Below are positions 51,750-60,224 of a DNA stretch of 60,224 nucleotides, one piece after another. The translations under genes were made by a program, and so were the position numbers. The stretch is taken from NCBI GenBank assembly GCA_964397545.1, contig CAYNIW010000014.1, positions 1 to 60,224 on the forward strand, given 5' to 3'. The notes under the pieces were generated by a model. It worked only from the letters and a program-made list of their open reading frames with translations. It was not told where the DNA came from and did not search any database. The stretch comes from JAFGIG01 sp964397545 (lineage in GTDB: Bacteria > SDB-A). How positions within the stretch are numbered: position 1 is the stretch's first letter; each line of letters opens with the position of its first letter.

Positions 51750-53792
51750 TTGAGCATAGAACCGATGGCGAAAATCAGAGCCGTTGGCTCAGCATCAGAA
51801 GAAGAAGCGTTTCTGAAAAAAATCCAGTCTCTCGGAATAATCCAGATAGAAGACGAAGTATCACGGGAAGTCCGCGAAGATCTCGGTTCCTATGAAATCA
51901 TCGGCGGCGCGGAAAAGGATACAGACAGAATTCTCTCTGAAATAAAACTTGCTGAAAGCTTTCTCGAAAAATACAGCGTCCCGAAAAGTTTCCTCGAGAG
52001 TGTCCTGGGTGAAAAACTCGTTTTGAAGACAAAAGACCTTCTTAAAATTGTCGGAGATTTCGACTGCAAATCGGTGGTTGATAAGACGAAAGATCTCGAT
52101 ACCGCTTTGACGGAATTGAAAGAACGGGAAGAGAAAACAACGGAAAATCTCATGCTCTTCAGGATATGGTCGGAGCTCGATTATCCGGTAGAAGAAATAA
52201 GAGACGGAAGTTATTTCGAGATGGCCGCGGGGTGGATCCCGTCGAAGTTCGAGAACCCGGACATTTCGCCCGGTATCTGCAGTGTCGTCCAGAAAACAGC
52301 CAAGTCTTCTTCTGTGGTGGTTCTCTGGCTGAAAGAAGACAAAGAGCAGGTGTCAAAAAAACTTAAAGAACTCGAATTCGAAAAGGCTGATTTCTCAGGT
52401 TTTACGGGAAAACCGTCTGAGATAATTGAAAAACTCGAAAAGACGCTTTATGACTCTGAAAATGAGAAGACTTCCCTTTACGACGAGAGCAAAAAACTCG
52501 TCTCTCAGATAGAGTCACTGAGGATTGTCCACGACTATTACAACAACGTGTCGAATTTGAAAAATGCCGAACAGAGTCTTTTTCATACAAGACACGCTTT
52601 CGTGCTCGAAGGGTGGATAAAAATTTCGGACAAGGAAAAACTTTTCTCTCTTCAGCCCCAGTATTCATCAATTTCACTTGAGGAGATTTCTCCCGAAGAA
52701 AACGAAAACCCTCCGGTGGCTTTGAAAAACAGAAAATTATTTAAACCTTTTGAGCTCGTCGTTCAGCTCTACGGAATGCCGTCTTCAAAAGGGGTGGATC
52801 CGACTGTCCTTCTGTCTCCATGGTTCATTTTGTTTTTCGCCCTTTGCCTCACCGATGCCGCCTACGGTCTGTTGATTTCAGCTTTTTCACTCCTCGCGCT
52901 GACTAAGGTCAAAAAAAGTAAACTTCTGTGGATGCTTTTCTGGGGCGGCCTCGTGACCGTTGCGGCGGGGATTCTGACCGGTGGTGTTTTCGGAGATCTT
53001 TTGAGGGAGGGAAAAAGCGCTTACATCAAAGTTCCCGCTCTGACTTCGTTTTTCGGCAGACTCGTATGGTTTAATCCTATGGACCCTGTGCCGAAACCGG
53101 GTTCAAGCTCTCCGCAGGCGATGATATTTTTTAGGATAGCTCTTCTGCTCGGCGTTTTGCAGATATATTTCGGAATGATCGTCGGATTTATTTCCAACTG
53201 GAGGGACAGAATGAAGACAGCGGCTCTGCTCGACTACGGAGTCTGGCTGATTCTGCTTTCATCCCTTATAACTGCTCTTTTTTCTTCTCAGATGTGCATA
53301 GATTTGAACCTTTTCGAAGGAGACGCGCCGCCTGTTCGGGCGGCATTCACTCTTCCCGCTCTGGCATTTGCCGGGGTGATGGCATTTCTCGTCCTCATAT
53401 TCGGTGCCCGCGAAGAGAAAAACTGGGGTTTCAGGATATTTTTCGGTTTTTTGAAATTGATTGTTTTATCTGGCGTGTTTTCATACATGGGCGACATAAT
53501 GTCTTATGTCCGGCTGATGGCGCTCGGCATGGTTTCGGCGGGAATCGGCATAGCCGTCAATACTGTTGCTTTCATGATAGCGGGTTTGAAAATCCCCGTT
53601 CTAAACTGGGTGCTTTTCGCAGTTATATTTCTGGGAGGGCATTTGTTCAACCTCGCGATTAGCGCTCTCGGTGCATTTGTTCATACTTTAAGACTGCAAT
53701 ACGTCGAATTTTTTTCAAAATTTTTCCAGGGAGGAGGGAGAGAATTCAAACCTTTCTCTTTTTCCGGAAAATACACCGTAATACAGGATTAG
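51750..53792 (+). CDS. ntpI: V-type ATP synthase subunit I
   Basis: 680 residues, TTG start directly after the subunit H stop. The first half (to about 335) is a soluble coiled-coil arm. The second half has about seven or eight membrane segments, beginning with SPWFILFFALCLTDAAYGLL. It is the stator membrane subunit that holds the ion half-channels against the K ring. Proximity of DIMSYVRLMALGMVSAG places the conserved Arg in the expected late helix. Confidence 0.93.
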   Translation: MSIEPMAKIRAVGSASEEEAFLKKIQSLGIIQIEDEVSREVREDLGSYEIIGGAEKDTDRILSEIKLAESFLEKYSVPKSFLESVLGEKLVLKTKDLLKIVGDFDCKSVVDKTKDLDTALTELKEREEKTTENLMLFRIWSELDYPVEEIRDGSYFEMAAGWIPSKFENPDISPGICSVVQKTAKSSSVVVLWLKEDKEQVSKKLKELEFEKADFSGFTGKPSEIIEKLEKTLYDSENEKTSLYDESKKLVSQIESLRIVHDYYNNVSNLKNAEQSLFHTRHAFVLEGWIKISDKEKLFSLQPQYSSISLEEISPEENENPPVALKNRKLFKPFELVVQLYGMPSSKGVDPTVLLSPWFILFFALCLTDAAYGLLISAFSLLALTKVKKSKLLWMLFWGGLVTVAAGILTGGVFGDLLREGKSAYIKVPALTSFFGRLVWFNPMDPVPKPGSSSPQAMIFFRIALLLGVLQIYFGMIVGFISNWRDRMKTAALLDYGVWLILLSSLITALFSSQMCIDLNLFEGDAPPVRAAFTLPALAFAGVMAFLVLIFGAREEKNWGFRIFFGFLKLIVLSGVFSYMGDIMSYVRLMALGMVSAGIGIAVNTVAFMIAGLKIPVLNWVLFAVIFLGGHLFNLAISALGAFVHTLRLQYVEFFSKFFQGGGREFKPFSFSGKYTVIQD

Positions 53793-53814
53793 TTTAACAA
53801 GGAGGACAGTCTCG

Positions 53815-54318
53815 ATGACCGGTTTCATAAATTTGGCAATGTCAGTCGCGGCTCAGACAGCCGTGAACGGCGTCGGTATGGCTTTTGCCATAGCCGGAGC
53901 CGTGCTGGCTTCGGCTATGGCGGGTGTAGGTTCTGCGATTGGAATAAATTTCCCGGGAAGCGCCGCGGCGGCGGTCCTCAGGGAAGACCCGGATAAGTTC
54001 GGGAACCTTTTTCTTCTCGTCGTCCTGCCCGGAACACAGGGATTCTACGGTTTGATTATAGCTCTGCTCGCTCTGCCTAAGATAGGAGCGGTTTCGAGCG
54101 TGATGCAGGGAGTTCAGATACTTATAGCCTGCCTGCCTATCGCTATTACGGGACTTGTCTCCGCTATTTATCAGGGGAAGGTATGTCTGGCCGGGGTTCA
54201 TCTGGTGTCAAAGAGGGCAGACCAGGCGATGAAAGGCGTCATATACGCTGCTATGGTAGAAACTTACGCCGTTCTCGGTCTTCTGACGAGTTTCCTCCTT
54301 CTCACGAGCATAAAGTAG
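53815..54318 (+). CDS. ntpK: V-type ATP synthase subunit K (proteolipid), sodium-type
   Basis: 167 residues forming two fused hairpins (four helices). The residues L71, T74, Q75 (LPGTQGFYG), Q120 (SAIYQGK) and E149 (AMVETYA) match, with constant offset of +10, the sodium ligands of E. hirae NtpK (L61, T64, Q65, Q110, E139, from memory). Only one carboxylate per four helices is present. This points to a sodium-translocating rotor ring. Confidence 0.95.
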   Translation: MTGFINLAMSVAAQTAVNGVGMAFAIAGAVLASAMAGVGSAIGINFPGSAAAAVLREDPDKFGNLFLLVVLPGTQGFYGLIIALLALPKIGAVSSVMQGVQILIACLPIAITGLVSAIYQGKVCLAGVHLVSKRADQAMKGVIYAAMVETYAVLGLLTSFLLLTSIK

Positions 54319-54327
54319 GGTAGTAAA

Positions 54328-54921
54328 TTGTCCCAGGAAAAAATTTCCCGATCAATACTCGAAGAGGCAGAGAAAAAAGCTGAAGTTATTCTCAATGAAG
54401 CGGCGAAAAAGAATTCTGATATCAGGCAAAAGGGAAGAGAAGAAACTGAAAAACTTAAAAGATATCAGGATGAAATTATAAAACAGCTTTCAGAACGTGA
54501 AAAAGACAAGCACATTTCGCTCGCCCAGCTCGATATGAATATGGATATTCTCTCTGAAAAAAGAAAAACTTTGGATTCGGTTTTTTCCGAGGCGCTCGAG
54601 AATATTCTGAAAAGGGATGAAGGATACTCTGAAAGGCTTATTAAAGCGATTTTATCCGCCGCAAAGACCGGCAGAGAGACGATTCACGTCTGCCCGCAGG
54701 ATTCAAAGATTGTAGATGAAGCTTTCATAAAAAAACTCAACAAAAGCTTTCCCGGAAAAGGAGATTTCAAAGTTTCACCTGAGCATGTCAAGATTAGAGG
54801 CGGAGCCGTCCTGAAAGAAGGAAAAATGACGACAGACGCCTCTTTTGAGACAATAGTCGAAGAAGAAAGATATTTTCTCGAAAAAGAAGTCTCCCAACTG
54901 CTGTTCGGAGAAGAAGTTTGA
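54328..54921 (+). CDS. ntpE: V-type ATP synthase subunit E
   Basis: 197 residues. N-terminal coiled coil (about 1-95) and a C-terminal globular domain with the IRGGAVLKEGKM strand typical of subunit E. TTG start. It pairs with the small stalk subunit and holds the A3B3 head. The next gene starts within its stop (TTGA). Confidence 0.92.
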   Translation: MSQEKISRSILEEAEKKAEVILNEAAKKNSDIRQKGREETEKLKRYQDEIIKQLSEREKDKHISLAQLDMNMDILSEKRKTLDSVFSEALENILKRDEGYSERLIKAILSAAKTGRETIHVCPQDSKIVDEAFIKKLNKSFPGKGDFKVSPEHVKIRGGAVLKEGKMTTDASFETIVEEERYFLEKEVSQLLFGEEV

Positions 54922-55931
54922 GAAAACCGTATTTTGAAAACTCTCCTCAGGGAGACAGATACAATTTTGCGGTTTCTCTCGTCAGGTGTTTTGAAAATTC
55001 GTTTATTGACCTTACCCGCTACGAAAGGATGATGGAAGCCGCTGACGTCTCTTCGGCGCTTAAAATTCTTCACGACACGCCCTACGGGACTCACGTTCAG
55101 TCCTCCCCGGGGGATTTTGAAAATGTCCTCGTATCACGCAAAAGGGAAGCACGCATTTTTTTCGACGAATACTGCTTTAACAGGCACGCGAAGGATTTTA
55201 TCTCGTCGCCCTATGATTACCACAATCTTAAAACAGCCGTAAAAAGCCGTTTTTCGAATGTGAAAAGAGAGAGTTATTCAGAGTTCGGATCGGTTCCGAG
55301 AGAGTCTTTCATGGCGATAGCCGCGGAAGAAAAAGTTGAAGAAGGCGATGGGAGCAAGCTTCCTGTGCATTTGGAAAAAGCTCTCGAAGCTTGTCTTGAG
55401 GGCTATTATCTGTCAAAAGACCCGAGGAGGATAGATTACGCCGCCGACATAAGCCTTTTCGAGAGACTTTCATACGACGCGGAAAATTCAAAGAGCGAAT
55501 ACATAAAAGAACTTCTCGCTCTCAGAGCGGATTTCACAAATGCCGTATCTTTCCTCAGAATAAAAAAAGGGGGAGAAGAGGTTAAAAACTCAAAAGACCT
55601 TTTTGTCCCCGGAGGAAAAATAAGCGCGGAAAGCATCTCGGACTGCCTTTTAAGACCGATGGATGATTTCAAAGGGCTTTTCTCGCTGAGCGAGTATTAC
55701 GATGCGGCCGCCGTCATTGACGCCGGACCCTTTGAAATGGAAAAAAAAGCAGACGAAATGGAGATGGAGTTTCTCAGGCAGTCGCGGTATTTCCTGTCCG
55801 GGTTTGAACCTCTCGTCTCTTATTGTCTTTCGCTTGACATAGAGATACGTAATCTCAGGAGGATTTTTGTGTCAAAGAGAAACAAAATACCGTTTGATAA
55901 ATTCAGAAAAGGTATTACGGAGGTCGCTTGA
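54918..55931 (+). CDS. ntpC: V-type ATP synthase subunit C
   Basis: 337 residues of the AC39 family. A helix-rich, three-lobed protein that couples the central stalk to the K ring; the segment SYCLSLDIEIRNLRRIF near the C-terminus is characteristic. TTG start in a TTGA overlap with subunit E. Confidence 0.9.
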   Translation: MRKPYFENSPQGDRYNFAVSLVRCFENSFIDLTRYERMMEAADVSSALKILHDTPYGTHVQSSPGDFENVLVSRKREARIFFDEYCFNRHAKDFISSPYDYHNLKTAVKSRFSNVKRESYSEFGSVPRESFMAIAAEEKVEEGDGSKLPVHLEKALEACLEGYYLSKDPRRIDYAADISLFERLSYDAENSKSEYIKELLALRADFTNAVSFLRIKKGGEEVKNSKDLFVPGGKISAESISDCLLRPMDDFKGLFSLSEYYDAAAVIDAGPFEMEKKADEMEMEFLRQSRYFLSGFEPLVSYCLSLDIEIRNLRRIFVSKRNKIPFDKFRKGITEVA

Positions 55932-56251
55932 CTGAAGGAAAAATGGCAGTCCTTGGAAAAATTGACCAGATCCTGCCTTTCTCGGCGATAGGCTTGGAAA
56001 TTTTCTCTGTCGAAACGGCTGAAGATGCTAAAAAAGCGCTCATAAATCTCGCCGAAAAAAAATATACGCTCGTCATGATAACTGAAGATTTCGCCGCGGA
56101 ACTGCTCGAGACGAGAATGAAGTATTCCTCCGAACCAGTGCCGGCAATAATTGCAATACCCGGAGCCGAAGGAGTCACCGGTTCAACTCTGGAACAACTG
56201 AGAGAGACCCTCAAACACGCGGTGGGGGCAGATATTTTATCGGAAAAATAA
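55928..56251 (+). CDS. ntpG: V-type ATP synthase subunit F
   Basis: 107 residues with a Rossmann-like fold (FSAIGLEIFSVETAEDAKKAL, VPAIIAIPGAEG). It belongs to the central stalk with subunit D. TTG start in a TTGA overlap with subunit C. The E. hirae counterpart is named ntpG. Confidence 0.9.
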   Translation: MTEGKMAVLGKIDQILPFSAIGLEIFSVETAEDAKKALINLAEKKYTLVMITEDFAAELLETRMKYSSEPVPAIIAIPGAEGVTGSTLEQLRETLKHAVGADILSEK

Positions 56252-56264
56252 AGGAGAAATAAAG

Positions 56265-58040
56265 GTGAAAGAAGGCGTCGTCATAAAAGTTGCAGGCCCG
56301 CTCGTCATCGCGGAGAAAATGCAGGGCTCCAAGATGTATGACGTGGTAAAAGTAGGCCAGATGAAGCTCATGGGAGAGATAATAGAGCTGAAAAATGACA
56401 GAGCTTCAATTCAGGTCTATGAAGATACCGCAGGCCTCGGAGTCGGAGAACCTGTTTACCTTACTCATGAACCGCTTTCCGTTGAATTGGGTCCGGGTCT
56501 TATTGGAACTATTTACGACGGAACACAGAGACCTTTGGACAGAATAAGGGAAATAACGGGAAACATGATAACCAGAGGCATAGACGTTCCTGCTCTCGAC
56601 AAAGAAAAAAAATGGAATTTTATCCCCAAGGCGTCGCAGGGAGACGATGTCGGAGAGGGTGACGTCCTCGGCGAAGTCCAGGAGACGGTTCTTGTGACTC
56701 ACAAAATAATGGTTCCTTCGGGAGTCATGGGTAAGCTCAAATCCCTTAAAAAGGGCGATTTCACAGTCGAAGAAACTGTCGCCGTTATAGAAACGGAAGA
56801 AGGCGACAAAAATATTACGATGCTGCAAAAATGGCCTGTCAGAATTCCAAGGCCCTTTAAGAGCCAGATGATGCCGACGGAACCTCTGCTGACCGGACAA
56901 AGGGTTATTGACGCGCTCTTTCCGGTTGCTAAAGGCGGGACGGCTTGCATACCGGGGCCTTTCGGCTCGGGAAAGACCGTCATACAGCATCAGCTCGCCA
57001 AATGGTCGGATGCCGACATAGTCGTCTATATTGGCTGTGGGGAGAGAGGAAACGAAATGACCGACGTCTTGCTCGAATTCCCCGAACTCAAAGACCCTCG
57101 TTCCGGAGAGCCCCTTATGATGAGGACGGTCTTGATAGCGAACACATCGAACATGCCCGTCGCGGCGAGGGAGGCTTCGGTTTACACAGGTATCACCATT
57201 GCTGAATATTTCAGGGACATGGGGTATTCGGTAGCCCTGATGGCGGACTCCACTTCGAGGTGGGCGGAAGCTATGAGAGAAATTTCAGGAAGGCTTGAGG
57301 AGATGCCCGGAGATGAAGGATATCCGGCTTATCTTTCGGCTAAAGTCGCCTCTTTTTACGAAAGGGCCGGGAAGACGGTTTGTCTCGGGAAAGACAAAAG
57401 AATCGGAGCCCTCACTGTCATTGGAGCTGTTTCACCTCCTGGAGGAGACCTCTCAGACCCTGTCGTCCAGGCGACATTGAGGGTTGTCAAAGTTTTCTGG
57501 TCTCTGGAGGACAAACTCGCTTTTCAGAGGCATTTCCCGGCGATATCATGGCTTAGGTCATACTCTTTATACAACAGATCTCTCGAGGAGTATTTTGATG
57601 AGAATGTCCATGAAGATTTCACTTCTCTGAAAAAAGAGGCGATAAAAATACTCGAGGAAGAGGCAGAACTCGAGGAAATTGCGAGGCTTGTCGGACTTGA
57701 ATCTCTATCGCCTCCCAACAGGCTGACGATGGAGATAGCACGCTCTATCCGTCAGGATTTTCTCTATCAGAACGCATTTCACGAGACAGACACTTATTCT
57801 TCAATTTTTAAACAGCATCTGCTTTTATCCGTAATTCTATATCTTTTCGAAAAATCTAAATGGGCTCTGGAAAGAAAAGTTGAGATAAGCAGTCTTATGA
57901 GCCTGAATGTCCTCGAAAAGATATCGAGGGCGAGATACTTAAAAGAGGAAGAGCGTTCGAAAATTGAAAATATACGGGAGGAAATCGACAGGGAAATCGC
58001 AGAGCTATACGAATCCGCGACATCCGGAGGTGGAAATTGA
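56265..58040 (+). CDS. ntpA: V-type ATP synthase catalytic subunit A
   Basis: 591 residues. Walker A GPFGSGKT at 231-238, then IGCGERGNEM with the catalytic-glutamate region, and DSTSRWAEAMRE as in all A subunits; the non-homologous insertion typical of A lies near 115-190. GTG start behind AAAGGAG. It hydrolyses or makes ATP in the peripheral head. Confidence 0.96.
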   Translation: MKEGVVIKVAGPLVIAEKMQGSKMYDVVKVGQMKLMGEIIELKNDRASIQVYEDTAGLGVGEPVYLTHEPLSVELGPGLIGTIYDGTQRPLDRIREITGNMITRGIDVPALDKEKKWNFIPKASQGDDVGEGDVLGEVQETVLVTHKIMVPSGVMGKLKSLKKGDFTVEETVAVIETEEGDKNITMLQKWPVRIPRPFKSQMMPTEPLLTGQRVIDALFPVAKGGTACIPGPFGSGKTVIQHQLAKWSDADIVVYIGCGERGNEMTDVLLEFPELKDPRSGEPLMMRTVLIANTSNMPVAAREASVYTGITIAEYFRDMGYSVALMADSTSRWAEAMREISGRLEEMPGDEGYPAYLSAKVASFYERAGKTVCLGKDKRIGALTVIGAVSPPGGDLSDPVVQATLRVVKVFWSLEDKLAFQRHFPAISWLRSYSLYNRSLEEYFDENVHEDFTSLKKEAIKILEEEAELEEIARLVGLESLSPPNRLTMEIARSIRQDFLYQNAFHETDTYSSIFKQHLLLSVILYLFEKSKWALERKVEISSLMSLNVLEKISRARYLKEEERSKIENIREEIDREIAELYESATSGGGN

Positions 58041-59437
58041 GGACGAGGACCGAATACAGGACTTTGACGTCTCTCTCGGGGCCGTTGGCTCTTGTCGAGG
58101 GAGTTCACGACGTGAAATACGAAGAGCTTGTCGAATTCAGGCTCGGAACCGGCGAGAGAAGAAGAGGGAAAGTCCTCGAAGTTTACATGGACAGAGCCCT
58201 TGTTCAGGTGTTTGAAGGAACATCGGGGCTCGACACCGAAAATACGGGCGCGTCTTTCAAAGGCAGAGGGATAGAGCTCGCCCTTTCTCCCGACATTCAG
58301 GGCAGGGTTTTCGACGGCCTCGGAGCTCCGAAAGACGGAGGTCCGGAAATCATACCTTCTCTGAGGAGGGACATAAACGGCGCTCCAATAAATCCTTTCG
58401 CCAGAGATTACCCCAACGAATTTATCCAGACAGGAATATCCACGATTGACGGCCTGAATACGCTCGTCAGGGGCCAAAAACTTCCGATTTTCTCAGGCAG
58501 CGGACTCCCTCACAACGAAATGGCCGCCCAGATAGCAAGACAGGCAAGCGTTCTCGGAAAAGGGGAAGAATTTGCCGTGGTCTTTGCCGCCATGGGAATA
58601 ACATACGAAGAATCGGAATTTTTCATTCAGGACTTCCGCAGAACAGGAGCCATTGACAGGTCGGTTCTTTTCATAAACCTCGCCGACGACCCCGCCGTCG
58701 AGCGGATAGCGACTCCGAGGAGCGCACTGACAGCCGCGGAATATCTCGCTTTCGATCTCGAAAAGCACGTCCTCGTAATAATGACTGACATGACAAACTA
58801 CTGCGAAGCACTGAGGGAAGTTTCCGCTGCCCGTAAGGAAATTCCCGGCAGAAGGGGATATCCGGGGTATCTTTACACCGACCTTGCGACCATTTACGAG
58901 AGAGCGGGAAGGATAAAAGGGTCGAAAGGATCAATAACCATGATACCTATCCTTACGATGCCTGAAGACGACAAGACCCATCCTATACCCGATTTGACCG
59001 GATATATAACAGAGGGGCAGATGATACTCAACAGAGCTCTCTACAGAAAAGGAGTAACCCCCCCCATTGACGCCCAGCAGTCGCTTTCGAGGCTGAAGGA
59101 CAAAGGTATAGGAAAAGGCAAGACGAGAGAGGATCACGCCGACCTGTTCAACCAGCTTTACGCCGCCTACACGAGGGGAAAAGACGCGGCGGAACTCGCT
59201 GTGATTCTCGGCGAAGCGGCGCTTTCCGAACTCGACAGGAAATACCTTAAATTTGCCCAGAAATTCGAGGAAAAATACATTTCCCAGGATTTTGACGAGA
59301 ACAGGACCATTGAATTCACATTAGACCTCGGCTGGGAACTGTTGTCCGTCTTCCCGAAGATAGAGCTGAGAAGAATCAGGGAAGAATACATAGAAAAGTA
59401 TTACAAAGCGGCAGAAAAAGGGGAGAACTCAAATTGA
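58037..59437 (+). CDS. ntpB: V-type ATP synthase subunit B
   Basis: 466 residues, the non-catalytic head subunit, with a degenerate P-loop (FSGSGLPHNEMAAQI) and the IFINLADDPAVERI-type segment followed by MTDMTNYCEALREVSAARKE. TTG start in a TTGA overlap with subunit A, with GGAGG six bases upstream. Confidence 0.96.
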   Translation: MRTRTEYRTLTSLSGPLALVEGVHDVKYEELVEFRLGTGERRRGKVLEVYMDRALVQVFEGTSGLDTENTGASFKGRGIELALSPDIQGRVFDGLGAPKDGGPEIIPSLRRDINGAPINPFARDYPNEFIQTGISTIDGLNTLVRGQKLPIFSGSGLPHNEMAAQIARQASVLGKGEEFAVVFAAMGITYEESEFFIQDFRRTGAIDRSVLFINLADDPAVERIATPRSALTAAEYLAFDLEKHVLVIMTDMTNYCEALREVSAARKEIPGRRGYPGYLYTDLATIYERAGRIKGSKGSITMIPILTMPEDDKTHPIPDLTGYITEGQMILNRALYRKGVTPPIDAQQSLSRLKDKGIGKGKTREDHADLFNQLYAAYTRGKDAAELAVILGEAALSELDRKYLKFAQKFEEKYISQDFDENRTIEFTLDLGWELLSVFPKIELRRIREEYIEKYYKAAEKGENSN

Positions 59438-60054
59438 TTCTTGAGGTCAATCCGACAAGGCAGGAACTCTTAAAGCTCAGAAAACGCATCGTTATCGCCA
59501 AAAGAGGGCACAAGCTACTCAAAGACAAGCAGGACGAGCTCATGAGAAGGCTTTTGTCTATGATAGAAAACGTCAAAGAATTGAGAATAAAAGTCGAAAA
59601 GAATCTCGCCGAAGCTATGTCCGAATTCGCGATGGCAAAAGGCGGAACCGAGCCCGGGTTTGTCGAGACCGCTATAATGTTCCCAAGGAAAAAAGTCTCG
59701 ATAGAGGTCGGAAGAAAGCAGATATTGAACCTCAAAGTCCCCTCTTTTTCAAAAAAGGTAAGCGGAGACATAATATGCTACGGTTTCGCGCAGACCACAG
59801 TCGAGCTCGACAACTCTCTCGAAGCTCTCGACAGGGTCACCGAAGAACTGTTGGACCTTGCCGAAAAGGAAAAGACGGTCTCGATGCTCGCCGACGAGGT
59901 CGCCAAGACGAGGAGAAGGGTAAACACCCTCGAATACGTCCTCATACCCAACCTCGAGGAGACCATAAGCTACATCAGGCAGAAACTCGCCGAAATGGAG
60001 CGCTCGAACCTCTCAAGGCTTATGAAGGTCAAGGATATAATAAGGGAAAGATAA
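59434..60054 (+). CDS. ntpD: V-type ATP synthase subunit D
   Basis: 206 residues, mainly two long helices (PTRQELLKLRKRI at the start, KTRRRVNTLEYVLIPNLEET near the end) forming the rotary central shaft. TTG start in a TTGA overlap with subunit B. It is the last gene of the operon. Confidence 0.95.
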   Translation: MILEVNPTRQELLKLRKRIVIAKRGHKLLKDKQDELMRRLLSMIENVKELRIKVEKNLAEAMSEFAMAKGGTEPGFVETAIMFPRKKVSIEVGRKQILNLKVPSFSKKVSGDIICYGFAQTTVELDNSLEALDRVTEELLDLAEKEKTVSMLADEVAKTRRRVNTLEYVLIPNLEETISYIRQKLAEMERSNLSRLMKVKDIIRER

Positions 60055-60055
60055 A

Positions 60056-60094
60056 CTATTATATTTGTAAAATCATTTTTTACAGGTATAATAG
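60056..60094 (+). terminator. long hairpin after the V-ATPase operon
   Basis: CTATTATA (60056-60063) pairs with TATAATAG (60087-60094), and TGTAAAA (60066-60072) with TTTTACA (60078-60084). With two T-G pairs between them, this makes a near-continuous 17-base stem with a five-base loop. The strand after it is TATTTTAAATTT, so it could terminate weakly. Its right arm contains the -10 box of the next promoter. Confidence 0.6.
60065..60092 (+). promoter_or_regulatory. candidate promoter for the last, truncated gene
   Basis: TTGTAA (60065-60070), a 16-base spacer and a perfect TATAAT (60087-60092). It overlaps the hairpin at 60056-60094. Confidence 0.5.
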
Positions 60095-60133
60095 TATTTT
60101 AAATTTGCATTGAAATTTTGAAAGGAAAGTAAA

Positions 60134-60224
60134 ATGAAAAGAAATTTCAAAGGTCTCTGTCTCGTAGTATTTTTCTCTTTCATTGCTACTGTTTTGAGCG
60201 CGCAGTATTGGACATACAGCGCTT
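60134..60224 (+). CDS. start of a secreted protein (cut by the window end)
   Basis: ATG 60134 behind AAAGGAAAG begins MKRNFKGLCLVVFFSFIATV followed by LSAQ, a clear signal peptide with a probable cleavage after SA. Only 30 residues are visible, so the product cannot be assigned. Confidence 0.75.
   Translation, partial: MKRNFKGLCLVVFFSFIATVLSAQYWTYSA

Overview
The window looks like a chromosomal contig from an uncultured, Gram-negative, strictly fermentative or anaerobic bacterium of a candidate phylum near the FCB group (WOR-3/TA06/KSB1-like lineages would fit). This placement is an inference from gene content, not a phylogeny. The clues are an outer-membrane energy-transduction locus (TonB-dependent receptor, ExbB, ExbD, TonB), a PorV/PorQ-family outer-membrane protein, secreted proteins with FlgD/Por-like C-terminal tails, a bacterial V/A-type ATPase, MurJ and YidC. 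Genes are densely packed, frequently overlap by 1-8 bases, and often use GTG or TTG starts.

Layout: 1-1136 is an AT-rich island with a nucleotidyltransferase and its small overlapping partner, flanked by degenerate repeats and palindromes. 1137-4941 is an operon of four membrane proteins (the first FN3/DUF6754-like) ending in a lipoate-ligase-family gene. 5039-8228 is a five-gene operon of a DUF4388 protein, two Roadblock-like proteins and two small membrane proteins. 8386-19591 holds the TonB-dependent receptor, two ExbB-type motor proteins, two ExbD, TonB, a large secreted protein, PorV and an Asp-box secreted protein, closed by a good terminator. 19706-23815 has two tandem subtilisin-like secreted proteases. 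24672-28623 has an EF-G-like factor, a lipoprotein, TatD and TcdA. 28693-30007 has aldolase and RsfS.

30080-34324 is the classic rpmH-rnpA-yidD-yidC-jag-mnmE cluster (without dnaA in view), followed by glnS and an Smr protein. MurJ and a DMT transporter lie on the minus strand. 39034-48855 is an operon of a beta-CASP-like metallo-hydrolase, a Xer recombinase, a 1682-residue coiled-coil protein with a perfect 507-bp internal repeat, a DUF4159 protein and a 608-residue protein with ACT-like segments. A serine hydrolase and an M23 endopeptidase lie on the minus strand. 51438-60054 is a complete V-type ATPase operon in the order H-I-K-E-C-F-A-B-D, whose K subunit carries the sodium-binding residue set known from Enterococcus hirae. 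The window ends in the first codons of another secreted protein.

Functionally, the most coherent systems are the sodium-type V-ATPase, the TonB/PorV/C-terminal-tail export and uptake locus, the Roadblock/DUF4388 operon whose first two proteins share a C-terminal domain, and the coiled-coil operon. No rRNA, tRNA, CRISPR array or insertion sequence was seen.
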